A stretch of DNA of 64,000 nucleotides, taken from NCBI GenBank assembly GCA_014801075.1, contig JAAVEW010000005.1, positions 8,590-72,589 on the forward strand, given 5' to 3'. This stretch comes from Barnesiella sp. GTDB taxonomy: Bacteria > Bacteroidota > Bacteroidia > Bacteroidales > Muribaculaceae. Positions within the stretch are counted from its first letter, which is position 1; every line of letters starts with the position of its first letter. Shown here one piece after another: positions 25,924 through 35,096 of this stretch. Below the pieces are notes generated by a model that was not told the origin of the DNA, made no database searches, and saw nothing but the letters and a program-made list of their open reading frames with translations. The position numbers and the translations under genes were made by a program.

Positions 25924-28900
25924 ATGACAAAATTCTCACTGAAGCGGTTGCTGCTGGCAGCAGTAGCCGTTCTCCCCTTTCAGTTGTCGGCTCAATCAAC
26001 CGACTATGCTGTAAGGATTGGCGCCGGGTCGTCACCCGTCATGACGCCAATGTCGCAGACCCAACCCGCGACACACTTTTCGATGCCGCAGACATTCAGC
26101 GGCGTGAACAACATCCGCTCTTCGTTCAAGCCCGTTGCGATTCCCGCTTCGGAATCACGTAAGATGGTATTCAAAGCTCCCGGCTCCAACATCAATATAG
26201 CCGGCGACGTCGTCTTCTCTCAGAACTTACGCCCGGGATTCTACAACATTCCCGTCACCGCGACAGGTGAGTTTAATGCTCTCAACAACACATTCGGCTC
26301 ACTGCCCACAAACAACTTCGGCGCCGTAGCCATCGATAATGTCTACTACGTGGCCTGGCAGTACGACTTCTTCGGCATGATGCTCATCAACTATGTCGAC
26401 AGCTACGACATGAACACCTGGGAGCGCATCGGCCACGAAGAGATAAAGAACACATCAATGTTTGCCACCGACGTGTCGCTCGACCCCGTTTCGGGCTACG
26501 TCTACGGCTGCTATATCAATGACGACAACACGGGCTACGTATTCGGTATGGCCGACTACAAAAACCTGTACCGCGTAGCCATCAAACCCCTTTCCACTGC
26601 ATGGAACGGCGTTGCCTTTGATGCCGACGGCACTCTCTACGCCATCGACATGAACGGCGACCTGCTCATCGTTGACCGCGGCACCGGCGCCACCACTATG
26701 GTGGGCAACACCGGCGTCACCCCCAAATACCAGAGTTCGGCGGTAATCGACCCCAAGTCGGGCCGCATGTTCTGGAGCGTATTCGGCGAGGACGAGACAG
26801 GACGCTTCTATGAAGTGGACAAGACTACAGGTAAGGCCACCGAGCTCTATCAGTTCCCCGGCAACGAGGAGGTGTGCGGTCTCGTGGTCATCGCTCCCGA
26901 AGCCGAGGACTACGCTCCCGCCGCAGTCACCAACCTCACGCTCAACTTTGCCGGCGGTTCACTCTCGGGTACTGTTGACTTCACCGCTCCCGACACCTAC
27001 TTCTGCGGCGAGACTCCGCTTGTCAACAGCGAAACCTCTTACCGCGTGCTTGCCAACGACGTGGAGGTTGCCACCGGCACCTGCATGTATGGCGACGAGG
27101 TGAAAGCGCCCGTGACCCTCACCGCGGCCGGCAAATATGAGTTTGCCGTGTGCGTCTCCAACAATGACGGCGCAAGCCCCTATGTCAAGGCCGAGGACTT
27201 CATCGGAGCCGACACCCCCGTGGCCACCAAGGCTACTCTCGTGCGCGACGGCGACAACCTCGTGCTTTCATGGACACCCGTCACCCAGAGCGTCAACGGC
27301 GGTTATATCGATGTTGACAACATCACCTACACCGTGACCCGCTTCCCCGACAACGTTGTCGTAGCCGACCACATCGCAGCCACCACTTACAGCGAACCCA
27401 TCCCCGCCGGCGATGACCTCATCAGCTATTATTACACCGTAGTAGCTCACTCGGGCGACATCACCTCGGGCACTGCCAAGTCCAACTCAGTGACCACCGG
27501 TTCGGTAAATCCCCCTTATGCTTCGTCGTTCAACACGTCAAACGGTCTTGACGGCTACACCACCATCAACGCCAACAACGATATCAAGGCATGGCAGCTC
27601 AAAAACGGCGCGGCATACCTCCCCTACAGTTCATCGCTCGATTCCGACGACTGGCTCATCACTCCCCCCATGCGCCTCAAGAAAGGCTGCACCTACAAGG
27701 TCGACTACATCCTCTACACCGAGAGCAACAGCTACAAAGAGAAAGTGGAAGTGAAATGGGGTACCTCGGCCACTGTCGAAGGCATGACCGATTATATCCT
27801 TGAGCCCTACGAATTTGCGAGCCTCGCCGACGTTCCCTTTGAAACGTATATCACTCCCGAGGCCGACGGCATCTACTACATCGGTATCCACGGTATAAGC
27901 ACCAAGTACATGTATGGCCTCTTCGTAATGAGCATCAATGTATCGGCACCTCTTGCCGTTAAAGCTCCCGCCGAAGTGACCGGCCTGTCAGTCGTGCCCG
28001 ACTACAACGGTGCCAACAAGGCTACCATCAAGTTCAACGCTCCTGCGGTTGACATCCTTGGCAACGCCCTTGAATCGCTGACCGCGGTTGAACTCCTCCG
28101 CGACGGCACACTCATTCACACCTTCGAATCTCCCGCTCCCGGCGCCGAACTCTCCTACACCGACGAGGTAGCAGCATCGGGCAACTACACCTACACCGTT
28201 ATCCCCGTCAACAACGACGGCAAAGGTAAACCGGCCGAAGTAACCGGCTTCATCGGCATTAACAAACCGGGTAAGGTAAGCAACCTCAAAGCGTTTGAAA
28301 CCGCTACTCCCGGCGAAGTGACCTTCACATGGGATGAAGCGACCAACGATGTCGACGGCAATCCCTTGAACCCCGCCCTCATCACTTACAGCATCTACGA
28401 GTTCACCACTTCGTCGAAGTATGTTCCCGTGGTTGAAAACATCAAGGAAACCACCTATACATTCCAGGCTGTAACGGCTGACGAAGAGCAGCAGATGAAG
28501 CAGTGGGTGGTATGCGCAGTCACCGCAAGCGGCGCGGGCTCTCCCGTAGCCACCGACCTGATGTGCGTAGGTCCCAACTATCAGATGCCGTTCGTTGAAT
28601 CGGTAGCCGACGGCAAACTCTCCTACAACTTCTCTATGGACCAGGCAATGGGCGGCGTATGGCGTCTCTACACATCGCAGACTCTTGCCGAACCCACAGC
28701 AGTCGACGGCGACAACGGTATCCTCGGTATGAAAGGTAACGGTGTCGGCACCTACGGCTCAATCATCTCCGGCAAGATTGAAATCAGCGGCAACACCCCC
28801 GTACTGACATTCTACACATTCAACATCAACGGTATCAACCCCACTACCGGCGCAACCGTTCCCGACGAGAACATCCTCAACGTCTACCTGCGCTGCGACG

Positions 28901-30357
28901 GCAACGAAACCCGCGTGCAGAATATCGTAATGAAGTCACTCCCCGCCGAGGGCTGGAACATTGTAAGCGTGCCCCTCGATGCCTATAAGGGCAAGGTTAT
29001 CTATATCCGCTTCGAGGGTGTTTCAGTCAACTATGACTACGTTCTCGTTGACAACATCCGCGTGGCCGACTCTATCGCCAACGACCTCGCAGTAGCTGCG
29101 GTTGAAGCTCCCGCCTCGGTCAACGCCGGCGAGCAATTCAACATCGACGTGCTCGTTGAAAACCTCGGCTACACCAACGCCGAGGGCTACACCGTCAACC
29201 TTTACCGCGACGGTCAGCTCGTTGACTCAGCCGAAGGCAATGCCGTGGCACCCTTCCTCAACACCACCGTAAGCTTCACTCAATCAGTCAAGATTACCGA
29301 CAACGATACAGCGGAATTCATGGCCGAAGTTATCTATGGCAATGACGAGAACACCGCCAACAACAAGTCGGAGGCTCCAGTAATCGTCAACGGTATCTTC
29401 CCTAACCACCCCGTGCCCTCGCAGCTCTCGGCCGTGACCGGCGACAACGGTGTGACACTCTCATGGACCGCACCCGAACTCGACATGGAAATCCCCGATG
29501 CCGTGACCGAGACATTTGAAACCGCCGAGTCATTTGCCACTTCACTTGACGGCTGGACATTTATCGACGTCGACGGCAAAGCCATCGGAGGCTTGTCGGG
29601 CGTGAAGTTCCCCGGCATCGACAGTTACTCTGAACAGTCATTCTTCGTCCTTGACAACAGCGATGCCCAGTTCAACGCCACCTACCATACTCATTCGGGC
29701 AACAAGTGCCTCGTATCAATATATGAGGCTTACCTTGGAGCTATCGACGACTGGGCTATCTCACCCCGCCTCAGCGGCGAAGCGCAGACCGTATCGCTCT
29801 ACGCCCGCAGCTACCACAACGTCTATCACGAGGACGTCGAACTGCTCTACTCCACCGGCAGCCTCGACCCCAATGACTTTATCTCCATAGAGAAATTCAA
29901 TCAAATCTCCGGCGAATGGACCGAATTGACAGCCGACCTCCCCGAGGGTGCCCGCTACTTCGCAATCCGTTCATGCGCTACAGGCGGTATGATGCTGATG
30001 ATTGATGACGTCACTTACATCCCGGCACCCGTTCATCAGGGTCTCGAACATATCGGTTACAACGTGTACCGCAACGGCGTGCAGCTCAACGAAGCCCCCG
30101 TCACCGATACCACCCTTACCGATACTCTCGCCGAAGAGGGTGACCACACCTACGCCGTGACCGCCGTCTACAACGCAGGCGAGTCAAAGGCCGCCAAGGT
30201 AACAGTCAAAGTGCTCTCAGGCATTGACGGCGTGACAGCCGACGACAACGCTCCCGTTGAATACTTCAACCTCCAGGGCATCCGTGTTGACGCACCCCGC
30301 GCGGGCAACGTCTACATCCGCCGCCAAGGCACCAAGTCCGAAAAGGTAGTATTCTGA
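25924..30357 (+). CDS. Large secreted multidomain protein (propeller, FN3, jelly-roll, CARDB, T9SS-like tail)
   Basis: A 1477-residue exported protein with a signal peptide (about 1-22, cleaved near LSAQ). Domains by inspection: a beta-propeller-like N-terminal part (about 60-330, LLIVDRGTGATTMVGNTG), FN3-like modules (about 335-520), a choice-of-anchor J/cleaved-adhesin jelly-roll (about 529-680, ending near DDWLITPPMRL), two more FN3 modules, a second jelly-roll (about 883-1050), a CARDB-like domain (about 1050-1150, VNAGEQFNIDVLVENLG), and a third jelly-roll (about 1195-1370, DDWAISPRLSG). The last 35 residues (YFNLQGIRVDAPRAGNVYI) resemble a type IX secretion sorting tail. It is probably surface-exposed, binding or degrading host or dietary polymers; no catalytic site is identified. 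A strong terminator follows. Confidence 0.85.
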   Translation: MTKFSLKRLLLAAVAVLPFQLSAQSTDYAVRIGAGSSPVMTPMSQTQPATHFSMPQTFSGVNNIRSSFKPVAIPASESRKMVFKAPGSNINIAGDVVFSQNLRPGFYNIPVTATGEFNALNNTFGSLPTNNFGAVAIDNVYYVAWQYDFFGMMLINYVDSYDMNTWERIGHEEIKNTSMFATDVSLDPVSGYVYGCYINDDNTGYVFGMADYKNLYRVAIKPLSTAWNGVAFDADGTLYAIDMNGDLLIVDRGTGATTMVGNTGVTPKYQSSAVIDPKSGRMFWSVFGEDETGRFYEVDKTTGKATELYQFPGNEEVCGLVVIAPEAEDYAPAAVTNLTLNFAGGSLSGTVDFTAPDTYFCGETPLVNSETSYRVLANDVEVATGTCMYGDEVKAPVTLTAAGKYEFAVCVSNNDGASPYVKAEDFIGADTPVATKATLVRDGDNLVLSWTPVTQSVNGGYIDVDNITYTVTRFPDNVVVADHIAATTYSEPIPAGDDLISYYYTVVAHSGDITSGTAKSNSVTTGSVNPPYASSFNTSNGLDGYTTINANNDIKAWQLKNGAAYLPYSSSLDSDDWLITPPMRLKKGCTYKVDYILYTESNSYKEKVEVKWGTSATVEGMTDYILEPYEFASLADVPFETYITPEADGIYYIGIHGISTKYMYGLFVMSINVSAPLAVKAPAEVTGLSVVPDYNGANKATIKFNAPAVDILGNALESLTAVELLRDGTLIHTFESPAPGAELSYTDEVAASGNYTYTVIPVNNDGKGKPAEVTGFIGINKPGKVSNLKAFETATPGEVTFTWDEATNDVDGNPLNPALITYSIYEFTTSSKYVPVVENIKETTYTFQAVTADEEQQMKQWVVCAVTASGAGSPVATDLMCVGPNYQMPFVESVADGKLSYNFSMDQAMGGVWRLYTSQTLAEPTAVDGDNGILGMKGNGVGTYGSIISGKIEISGNTPVLTFYTFNINGINPTTGATVPDENILNVYLRCDGNETRVQNIVMKSLPAEGWNIVSVPLDAYKGKVIYIRFEGVSVNYDYVLVDNIRVADSIANDLAVAAVEAPASVNAGEQFNIDVLVENLGYTNAEGYTVNLYRDGQLVDSAEGNAVAPFLNTTVSFTQSVKITDNDTAEFMAEVIYGNDENTANNKSEAPVIVNGIFPNHPVPSQLSAVTGDNGVTLSWTAPELDMEIPDAVTETFETAESFATSLDGWTFIDVDGKAIGGLSGVKFPGIDSYSEQSFFVLDNSDAQFNATYHTHSGNKCLVSIYEAYLGAIDDWAISPRLSGEAQTVSLYARSYHNVYHEDVELLYSTGSLDPNDFISIEKFNQISGEWTELTADLPEGARYFAIRSCATGGMMLMIDDVTYIPAPVHQGLEHIGYNVYRNGVQLNEAPVTDTTLTDTLAEEGDHTYAVTAVYNAGESKAAKVTVKVLSGIDGVTADDNAPVEYFNLQGIRVDAPRAGNVYIRRQGTKSEKVVF

Positions 30358-30450
30358 GACCAATCGGCAGACTCAGCGCGCTGCGGTAATATTCTATGCC
30401 TGAGGCAGCGTTATTGATATACCGCTACTTACAATCAACAATCCCTTTAT

Positions 30451-30486
30451 AATCAGGGCCGTGATGATGCACGGCCCTGATTTTTT
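30451..30486 (+). terminator. Rho-independent terminator
   Basis: AATCAGGGCCGTG (30451-30463) pairs perfectly with CACGGCCCTGATT (30470-30482), followed by a T-run. It ends the 1477-aa gene. Confidence 0.85.
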
Positions 30487-30620
30487 GTTAAAATTGGTCC
30501 AATTCGGTATATTTTTGACATATTTGCGACATATATTTTGTAAAGTCAATTATTATCACTATATTGCGAAACTAAAATACTTAATACCATAAAGAACTTT
30601 TCTTTCGGGCCTAATTTTAA

Positions 30621-31865
30621 ATGACAATCTTAAAACTAAGGTACATATTCCTATTACTCAGCGCGGTATGCGTCACAAGCTTGCACGGTGAGATAGCACG
30701 GGATGAATTTCGTGCCGATTTTCGCGTGAACACGGCCGTAATCGATACCACGTTTGCCGACAATGCCGCTTCCGTAGAGAAAATAATAGCTTTCATCGAG
30801 AGCCTCAACCATAGTCCGGGCACGCGTATCACCGACGTGTCGTTCCGCGGCAGCGCATCGCCTGAGGGCAGCTACGAAATAAACAGCCGCCTTTCGCACG
30901 AACGGATGACCGCCCTCGAATCACTTATACGCAACAGGGTCGATATTCCCGACAGTATCATCACGCACGATGAAAGCTATATAGCATGGGACTATCTGCG
31001 CGACCGGGTCGAGAACTCCACCCTCCCTTACCGCGATGAAGTAATCGCCATCATCGACGAGCAACCCCGCCTCGTCACCGGCAATCCCGGCACTCTCATT
31101 GACAACCGCATCCTCAAACTGAAACATCTCGACGGGCAAAACGTGTGGAACGACCTGCTCAGGACTTACTTCCCCGAGATGCGAAACGCCATAGCAGTCA
31201 TTATCACCTACACCCCTGCCGAGCCGCTGCAGGCCGGTGACGGTTATGTGCCCGGCGCCGATCTTTCCGATGTGACACCGTCAGGAATCATCGATGTTGC
31301 TCCGGCACCGGATGTGACGGGCCGCGTGCCGAAACTCTACCTCAAGACCAACTTCGCCGAGTGGGCGCTCGCTATTGTCAACATAGCCGTGGAGGCCGAC
31401 ATAGCCCGCCACTGGTCATTCTCGCTCCCTATCGCATGGTCATCGTGGGATTACTTCTCATGCCGCCTGAAATTCCGCACACTCAACATTCAGCCCGAGA
31501 TGCGCTACTGGTTTCGCGGCGACAACAACGGTGTGTTCATAGGAGCGCACTTCGGCCTCGGATCCTACAACGTGGCTACCAACGGCGATTACCGCATCCA
31601 GGACCATGACGGCACCACCCCCGCAATAGGTGGCGGCCTGAGTATCGGTTACCGCCTGCCTGTGAGCCGCGACGGTCGCTGGCGCATGGAGTTTAGCGTC
31701 GGCGCAGGTATCTATCGCCTGCACTACGACAAGTTTTTCAACACCCGCCCCACCTCGTCGGGACTGCTCGATTACAGCGTTCACAAGACGTATCGCGGCA
31801 TTGACGGAGTGTCGGTGTCGATAATACGCACGTTTGACCTTAAAAAGAGAGGAGGTGCCCGATGA
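30621..31865 (+). CDS. OmpA-like/DUF3575 outer-membrane protein of a fimbria-like locus
   Basis: A 414-residue protein with a signal peptide (about 1-23). The first half (about 25-200) has an OmpA-like fold signature, RGSASPEGSYEINSRLSHER, resembling the periplasmic peptidoglycan-anchoring domain. The second half (about 235-414) is an outer-membrane beta-barrel of the DUF3575 type (LYLKTNFAEWALAIVNIAVE, then alternating aromatic strands to IIRTFDLKKRGGAR). In Bacteroidales such proteins often accompany FimA/Mfa fimbrial genes. Here an Mfa2-like lipoprotein follows with an ATGA overlap and a beta-helix lipoprotein after that, so the three probably form one surface-structure unit. Confidence 0.82.
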   Translation: MTILKLRYIFLLLSAVCVTSLHGEIARDEFRADFRVNTAVIDTTFADNAASVEKIIAFIESLNHSPGTRITDVSFRGSASPEGSYEINSRLSHERMTALESLIRNRVDIPDSIITHDESYIAWDYLRDRVENSTLPYRDEVIAIIDEQPRLVTGNPGTLIDNRILKLKHLDGQNVWNDLLRTYFPEMRNAIAVIITYTPAEPLQAGDGYVPGADLSDVTPSGIIDVAPAPDVTGRVPKLYLKTNFAEWALAIVNIAVEADIARHWSFSLPIAWSSWDYFSCRLKFRTLNIQPEMRYWFRGDNNGVFIGAHFGLGSYNVATNGDYRIQDHDGTTPAIGGGLSIGYRLPVSRDGRWRMEFSVGAGIYRLHYDKFFNTRPTSSGLLDYSVHKTYRGIDGVSVSIIRTFDLKKRGGAR

Positions 31866-32896
31866 CCCGCTTCCGCAACATATTCAGGAATATATCGGCC
31901 ACGGCGGCATGCAAAGCGGCGACTGCGGTGACAGGCGCAGCGGCAGTCTGCTGCATGACCGGATGCGACGTGCATGAATTTCCTTATGACCGTGCCACGG
32001 TAGATGTCGTTGTCACCGTTCACCACGACCTGCCATGGACCTCCATCGACTACACCTACGAAGAGGGGCGCGCCAACCTGTCGCGCGACGGCTCGTCGGA
32101 GACCGGTCGCGGACAACTCTGGACAGCCCGCTACATATTCCGCGCCTACCCCCGCGGCGAGCGCGGCACGTCGTACCGCGAGTTCACCATGAGCAGTGAC
32201 GACCTTACCCTCGCCGACTTTGACATAACCCTGCCGCTCCCTGCGGGCGACTGGGATATATGCGTGTGGCAGGACCTCGTATCGGACGCCGAGCAGCCTC
32301 CATATTATAATGTGGCCGACTTCGCCGCCATCACATACAACATGCCTTACCGAGGCGACACCGACCGGCGCGATGCCTTCGAGGGAACAACCTCGGTCAG
32401 TGTCCGTGCCACCTACGACTCCGACGCCGAGGAGCGCGTACGCATCGACATGGAGCGCCCGATGGCCCGCTACGTGTTCATCGCCACCGACTACGACCTG
32501 TTTACCACGGGCATGTCGAAAGGTGAGGATGATTCCGACTTCTCCATCTACGCCTCCTATCCCCTTTTCATGCCGGCAGTCTACAACATGTTCACTTCAA
32601 AGATTCTTGACTCATGGCGAGGCGTCAGCTACCGGGCACACATCACGCCGCTTAACGAGAAGGAGGCCGTAATCGCGATTGACTACGTATTTATGAACCA
32701 TCACGAGAGCGGCGCGCAGGTGTTGCTGGGACTGACCGACCCGCGCGGCGTCACCACAGCCATCACCCCTACGGTGACCGTTCCCCTGCAACGCGGCCAA
32801 ACCACCTATGTGCGCGGTAAGTTCCTGACCAACACCGTAGGAAACGGCATTGACATTGATTTCTCATTTTCCGGAGACATCAATATCGAGCTCTGA
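31862..32896 (+). CDS. FimB/Mfa2-like lipoprotein (DUF6562-type)
   Basis: A 344-residue predicted lipoprotein. After an unusually long N-terminus (MTRFRNIFRNISATAACKA) comes a hydrophobic stretch and a lipobox-like CCMTGC at about 30-35. The mature protein is beta-rich; features such as VDVVVTVHHDLPWTSIDYT and MERPMARYVFIATDYD look like the transthyretin-like strands of fimbrial anchor proteins. Mfa2/FimB proteins sit at the outer membrane and set fimbrial length. Assignment is by look and context, not a strong sequence match. Its start overlaps the DUF3575 gene (ATGA). Confidence 0.68.
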   Translation: MTRFRNIFRNISATAACKAATAVTGAAAVCCMTGCDVHEFPYDRATVDVVVTVHHDLPWTSIDYTYEEGRANLSRDGSSETGRGQLWTARYIFRAYPRGERGTSYREFTMSSDDLTLADFDITLPLPAGDWDICVWQDLVSDAEQPPYYNVADFAAITYNMPYRGDTDRRDAFEGTTSVSVRATYDSDAEERVRIDMERPMARYVFIATDYDLFTTGMSKGEDDSDFSIYASYPLFMPAVYNMFTSKILDSWRGVSYRAHITPLNEKEAVIAIDYVFMNHHESGAQVLLGLTDPRGVTTAITPTVTVPLQRGQTTYVRGKFLTNTVGNGIDIDFSFSGDINIEL

Positions 32897-32957
32897 ATTA
32901 TCACCATTACTAATAATCATTTTATATACTCACCATCATTTAATCATTTTTTTCAGT

Positions 32958-34832
32958 ATGAAGCACTATTTAATTCCGACAATTGCGTTTGGCATGATAG
33001 GCCTCGCATCTTGTTCGTCTGATGATGTTGCCGAAGTTAATAACGACGGTCCCGTAACCTTCCGCGTTGAGATACCCGGCAGCTTGAGCAGTCGTGCCAC
33101 TTTGGGCGACCAGATTGTAGCCGACGTCGACAACCTTCAATGGGCTGTCTATGAAGTTACCGGCACCGCCGAAGCTCCCGTCTACACGTTCATCTATGCC
33201 GACAGCAAAGCGGGCGCTTTCCCCGGCGAGAGTCTCGTGGAAAACGTGTCAATCAATCTCGGTAGCGGCAAGAACTATAAAGTTGTGTTCTACGCCGACG
33301 TTGAAGCCAACGACGCCGTGAAATTTACCGATGGCAAAATCGCCGTTGACTACGCAGCAATGGCTTCCAACACTGTAGCCGAGGATGCTTTCACCGCCGT
33401 ATCGGCTACCATCTCGGGCAGCAATGCACTGCCGCAGACCGTAGTTCTCACCCGTCCGTTCGCACAGCTCAACTGGGGTACTTCCGACCTCAACGCCGGC
33501 ACAGTAAAACCCTCCGTGGAGACTCTGACAGCAGCCGTGACAGTGAAAGGTTCGCTCTACACCTCGCTCGATGTCATCAACGGCACCTATGACGCTGCCG
33601 AAACCGACGTAACATTCGGTGCTGTCAACGTAAAGGATATCGACGCCGGTTACACATTCCCCGTAGCAGGTTACGACCTCCTCGCCATGAACTACCTCCT
33701 CACTGGCGACGCCGCCATCGAGTGTACGCTTACATTCAACAACGGTTTTGACGCCGTAGTGGTGAACAACGTGCCCGTGCAGACCAACTACCGTACCAAT
33801 ATCTACGGCGCGCTCCTCACCAACCCCGCCGACTTCAATATCGTAATCAAACCCGGTTTTGACGGCGACAACGGCGTGGAGTATCCTCAGGAAATCCCCG
33901 CAGCCAATGCCGACGAACTGACCGCAGCCATCGAGAATGCTCAGGACGGCGACATCATCAAGCTCACTCAGGACATGGACCTCTCGGCCACCGGTGCTAT
34001 CGCCCTTGACAAGAATATCACGCTGACAGTACCCGAAGGCGTGACCGTGACCACCGCACGTCAGGGCAACGACGCCAACTTCATCGTGGCCGACAACACT
34101 ACCGTGACCCTCGAAGGTGACGGCACCTACGCCGGCGACAACCGCATATTTGACGTCAACGGTACCCTCATAGTCAAAGGGGGCAACATGACAACCTCGA
34201 CCAAGACCCGCGGCTCGGCCATCACCGTGAACCCCGGCGGAGAACTTCAGTTTGACGACGGTAACGTCACCGCAGCTAACTGCGCTTTATGGATTGAAGG
34301 TAAAGTGACCATCAACGGCGGCAAGATAGCTTCGACCAACAGCCCCTCCGACCCCGAAGTAGGCACCAACTGGTCATACGCCGTGCGCCTGCGCTCAAGC
34401 GATGCCGAATTAACAATCAACGGCGGTGAAATCGAGGGCGTGCAGGGTGCAATAGCCAATCCCAATGGCACACTCACCATCAACGACGGCTACTTCCACA
34501 CCCACCCCGCGCCCGCACCCATTGGCGGTAACAACTACTACGCACTCTACATCGGCGACTCTTACGGCTCGGTAACTACCATCAACGGCGGTAAGTTCTA
34601 CTCACAGAACACTTACTCGGTTTACTACGTGAAACAGTATGCCGGCTATGCCGAGAACGTGCTCAACCTCAACGGCGGCGAGTTCAACAACAAAGGCCGT
34701 CAGGTAGTCAACTCCATCGACGAAGAAACAGGCAAAACCGTATCTACCGGCTCCGACCTCGTTCCCTCCGACGGTCACAAGTGGAACGAAATCAGCGACG
34801 GCAACTTCAAGTTTGAAGTAGTTAAGGAATAA
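32958..34832 (+). CDS. DUF6562-type surface lipoprotein with beta-helix tail
   Basis: Starting at the ATG at 32958 gives 624 residues with a clean signal peptide and lipobox (MIGLASCSSDD, Cys about 19); an upstream in-frame ATG would add 36 residues and spoil it. Residues about 25-330 are DUF6562/fimbrillin-like (VTFRVEIPGSLSSRATLGD, then LTRPFAQLNWGTSD). Residues about 335-610 form a right-handed parallel beta-helix, with repeated short turns such as TINGGEIEG, LTINDGYFH and TTINGGKFYSQN. Such repeats occur in adhesins and polysaccharide-binding or -cleaving proteins. It may be the stalk or tip adhesin of the locus; no catalytic residues are evident. Confidence 0.78.
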   Translation: MKHYLIPTIAFGMIGLASCSSDDVAEVNNDGPVTFRVEIPGSLSSRATLGDQIVADVDNLQWAVYEVTGTAEAPVYTFIYADSKAGAFPGESLVENVSINLGSGKNYKVVFYADVEANDAVKFTDGKIAVDYAAMASNTVAEDAFTAVSATISGSNALPQTVVLTRPFAQLNWGTSDLNAGTVKPSVETLTAAVTVKGSLYTSLDVINGTYDAAETDVTFGAVNVKDIDAGYTFPVAGYDLLAMNYLLTGDAAIECTLTFNNGFDAVVVNNVPVQTNYRTNIYGALLTNPADFNIVIKPGFDGDNGVEYPQEIPAANADELTAAIENAQDGDIIKLTQDMDLSATGAIALDKNITLTVPEGVTVTTARQGNDANFIVADNTTVTLEGDGTYAGDNRIFDVNGTLIVKGGNMTTSTKTRGSAITVNPGGELQFDDGNVTAANCALWIEGKVTINGGKIASTNSPSDPEVGTNWSYAVRLRSSDAELTINGGEIEGVQGAIANPNGTLTINDGYFHTHPAPAPIGGNNYYALYIGDSYGSVTTINGGKFYSQNTYSVYYVKQYAGYAENVLNLNGGEFNNKGRQVVNSIDEETGKTVSTGSDLVPSDGHKWNEISDGNFKFEVVKE

Positions 34833-34851
34833 TTTCCATTGCTATTCAGCA

Positions 34852-34934
34852 GGGACGCGATACGTCGTGTCCGCATAAACCGTTGGTACTTAAATGTTAT
34901 ACCATCGGGTTGCGGACGCGACATATCGCGTCCC
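34852..34934. repeat. Long imperfect palindrome upstream of carA (REP-like)
   Basis: GGGACGCGATA (34852-34862) pairs with TATCGCGTCCC (34924-34934), and just inside, GTCGTGTCCGC (34864-34874) pairs with GCGGACGCGAC (34912-34922) with one mismatch. GGGACGCGATA is also in the stem at 14458-14468. It may be a REP-like intergenic repeat or a terminator. Confidence 0.65.
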
Positions 34935-35023
34935 CGCTATTTGCCCGTCTTGCAACATCGCTATTTTTCTATCAAAAATTCACAAAGTTGGATTTTTAGT
35001 TTTCATATATTAAGAAAAATGCT

Positions 35024-35031
35024 TAACTTTG
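35024..35031 (+). promoter_or_regulatory. Candidate carA promoter -7 box
   Basis: TAACTTTG lies about 65 bases before the carA ATG; no clear -33 element was found. Confidence 0.4.
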
Positions 35032-35096
35032 CATGGTTTTCACGATGGAAATCTTGTCAACCGCTCCATAGTTTACTAATATTTTTCCACATTCCT

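Noticed and set aside
25731..26162. 143-residue open frame before the 1477-aa gene
   Set aside because: It overlaps the true start in another frame and would span the promoter; it has no recognisable domain.
32850..32957. Extended start of the beta-helix lipoprotein
   Set aside because: It would put 36 residues before a clean lipoprotein signal peptide.
34839..35096. Extended start of carA
   Set aside because: The added residues do not resemble CarA and include the palindromic repeat; the family start is at 35097.
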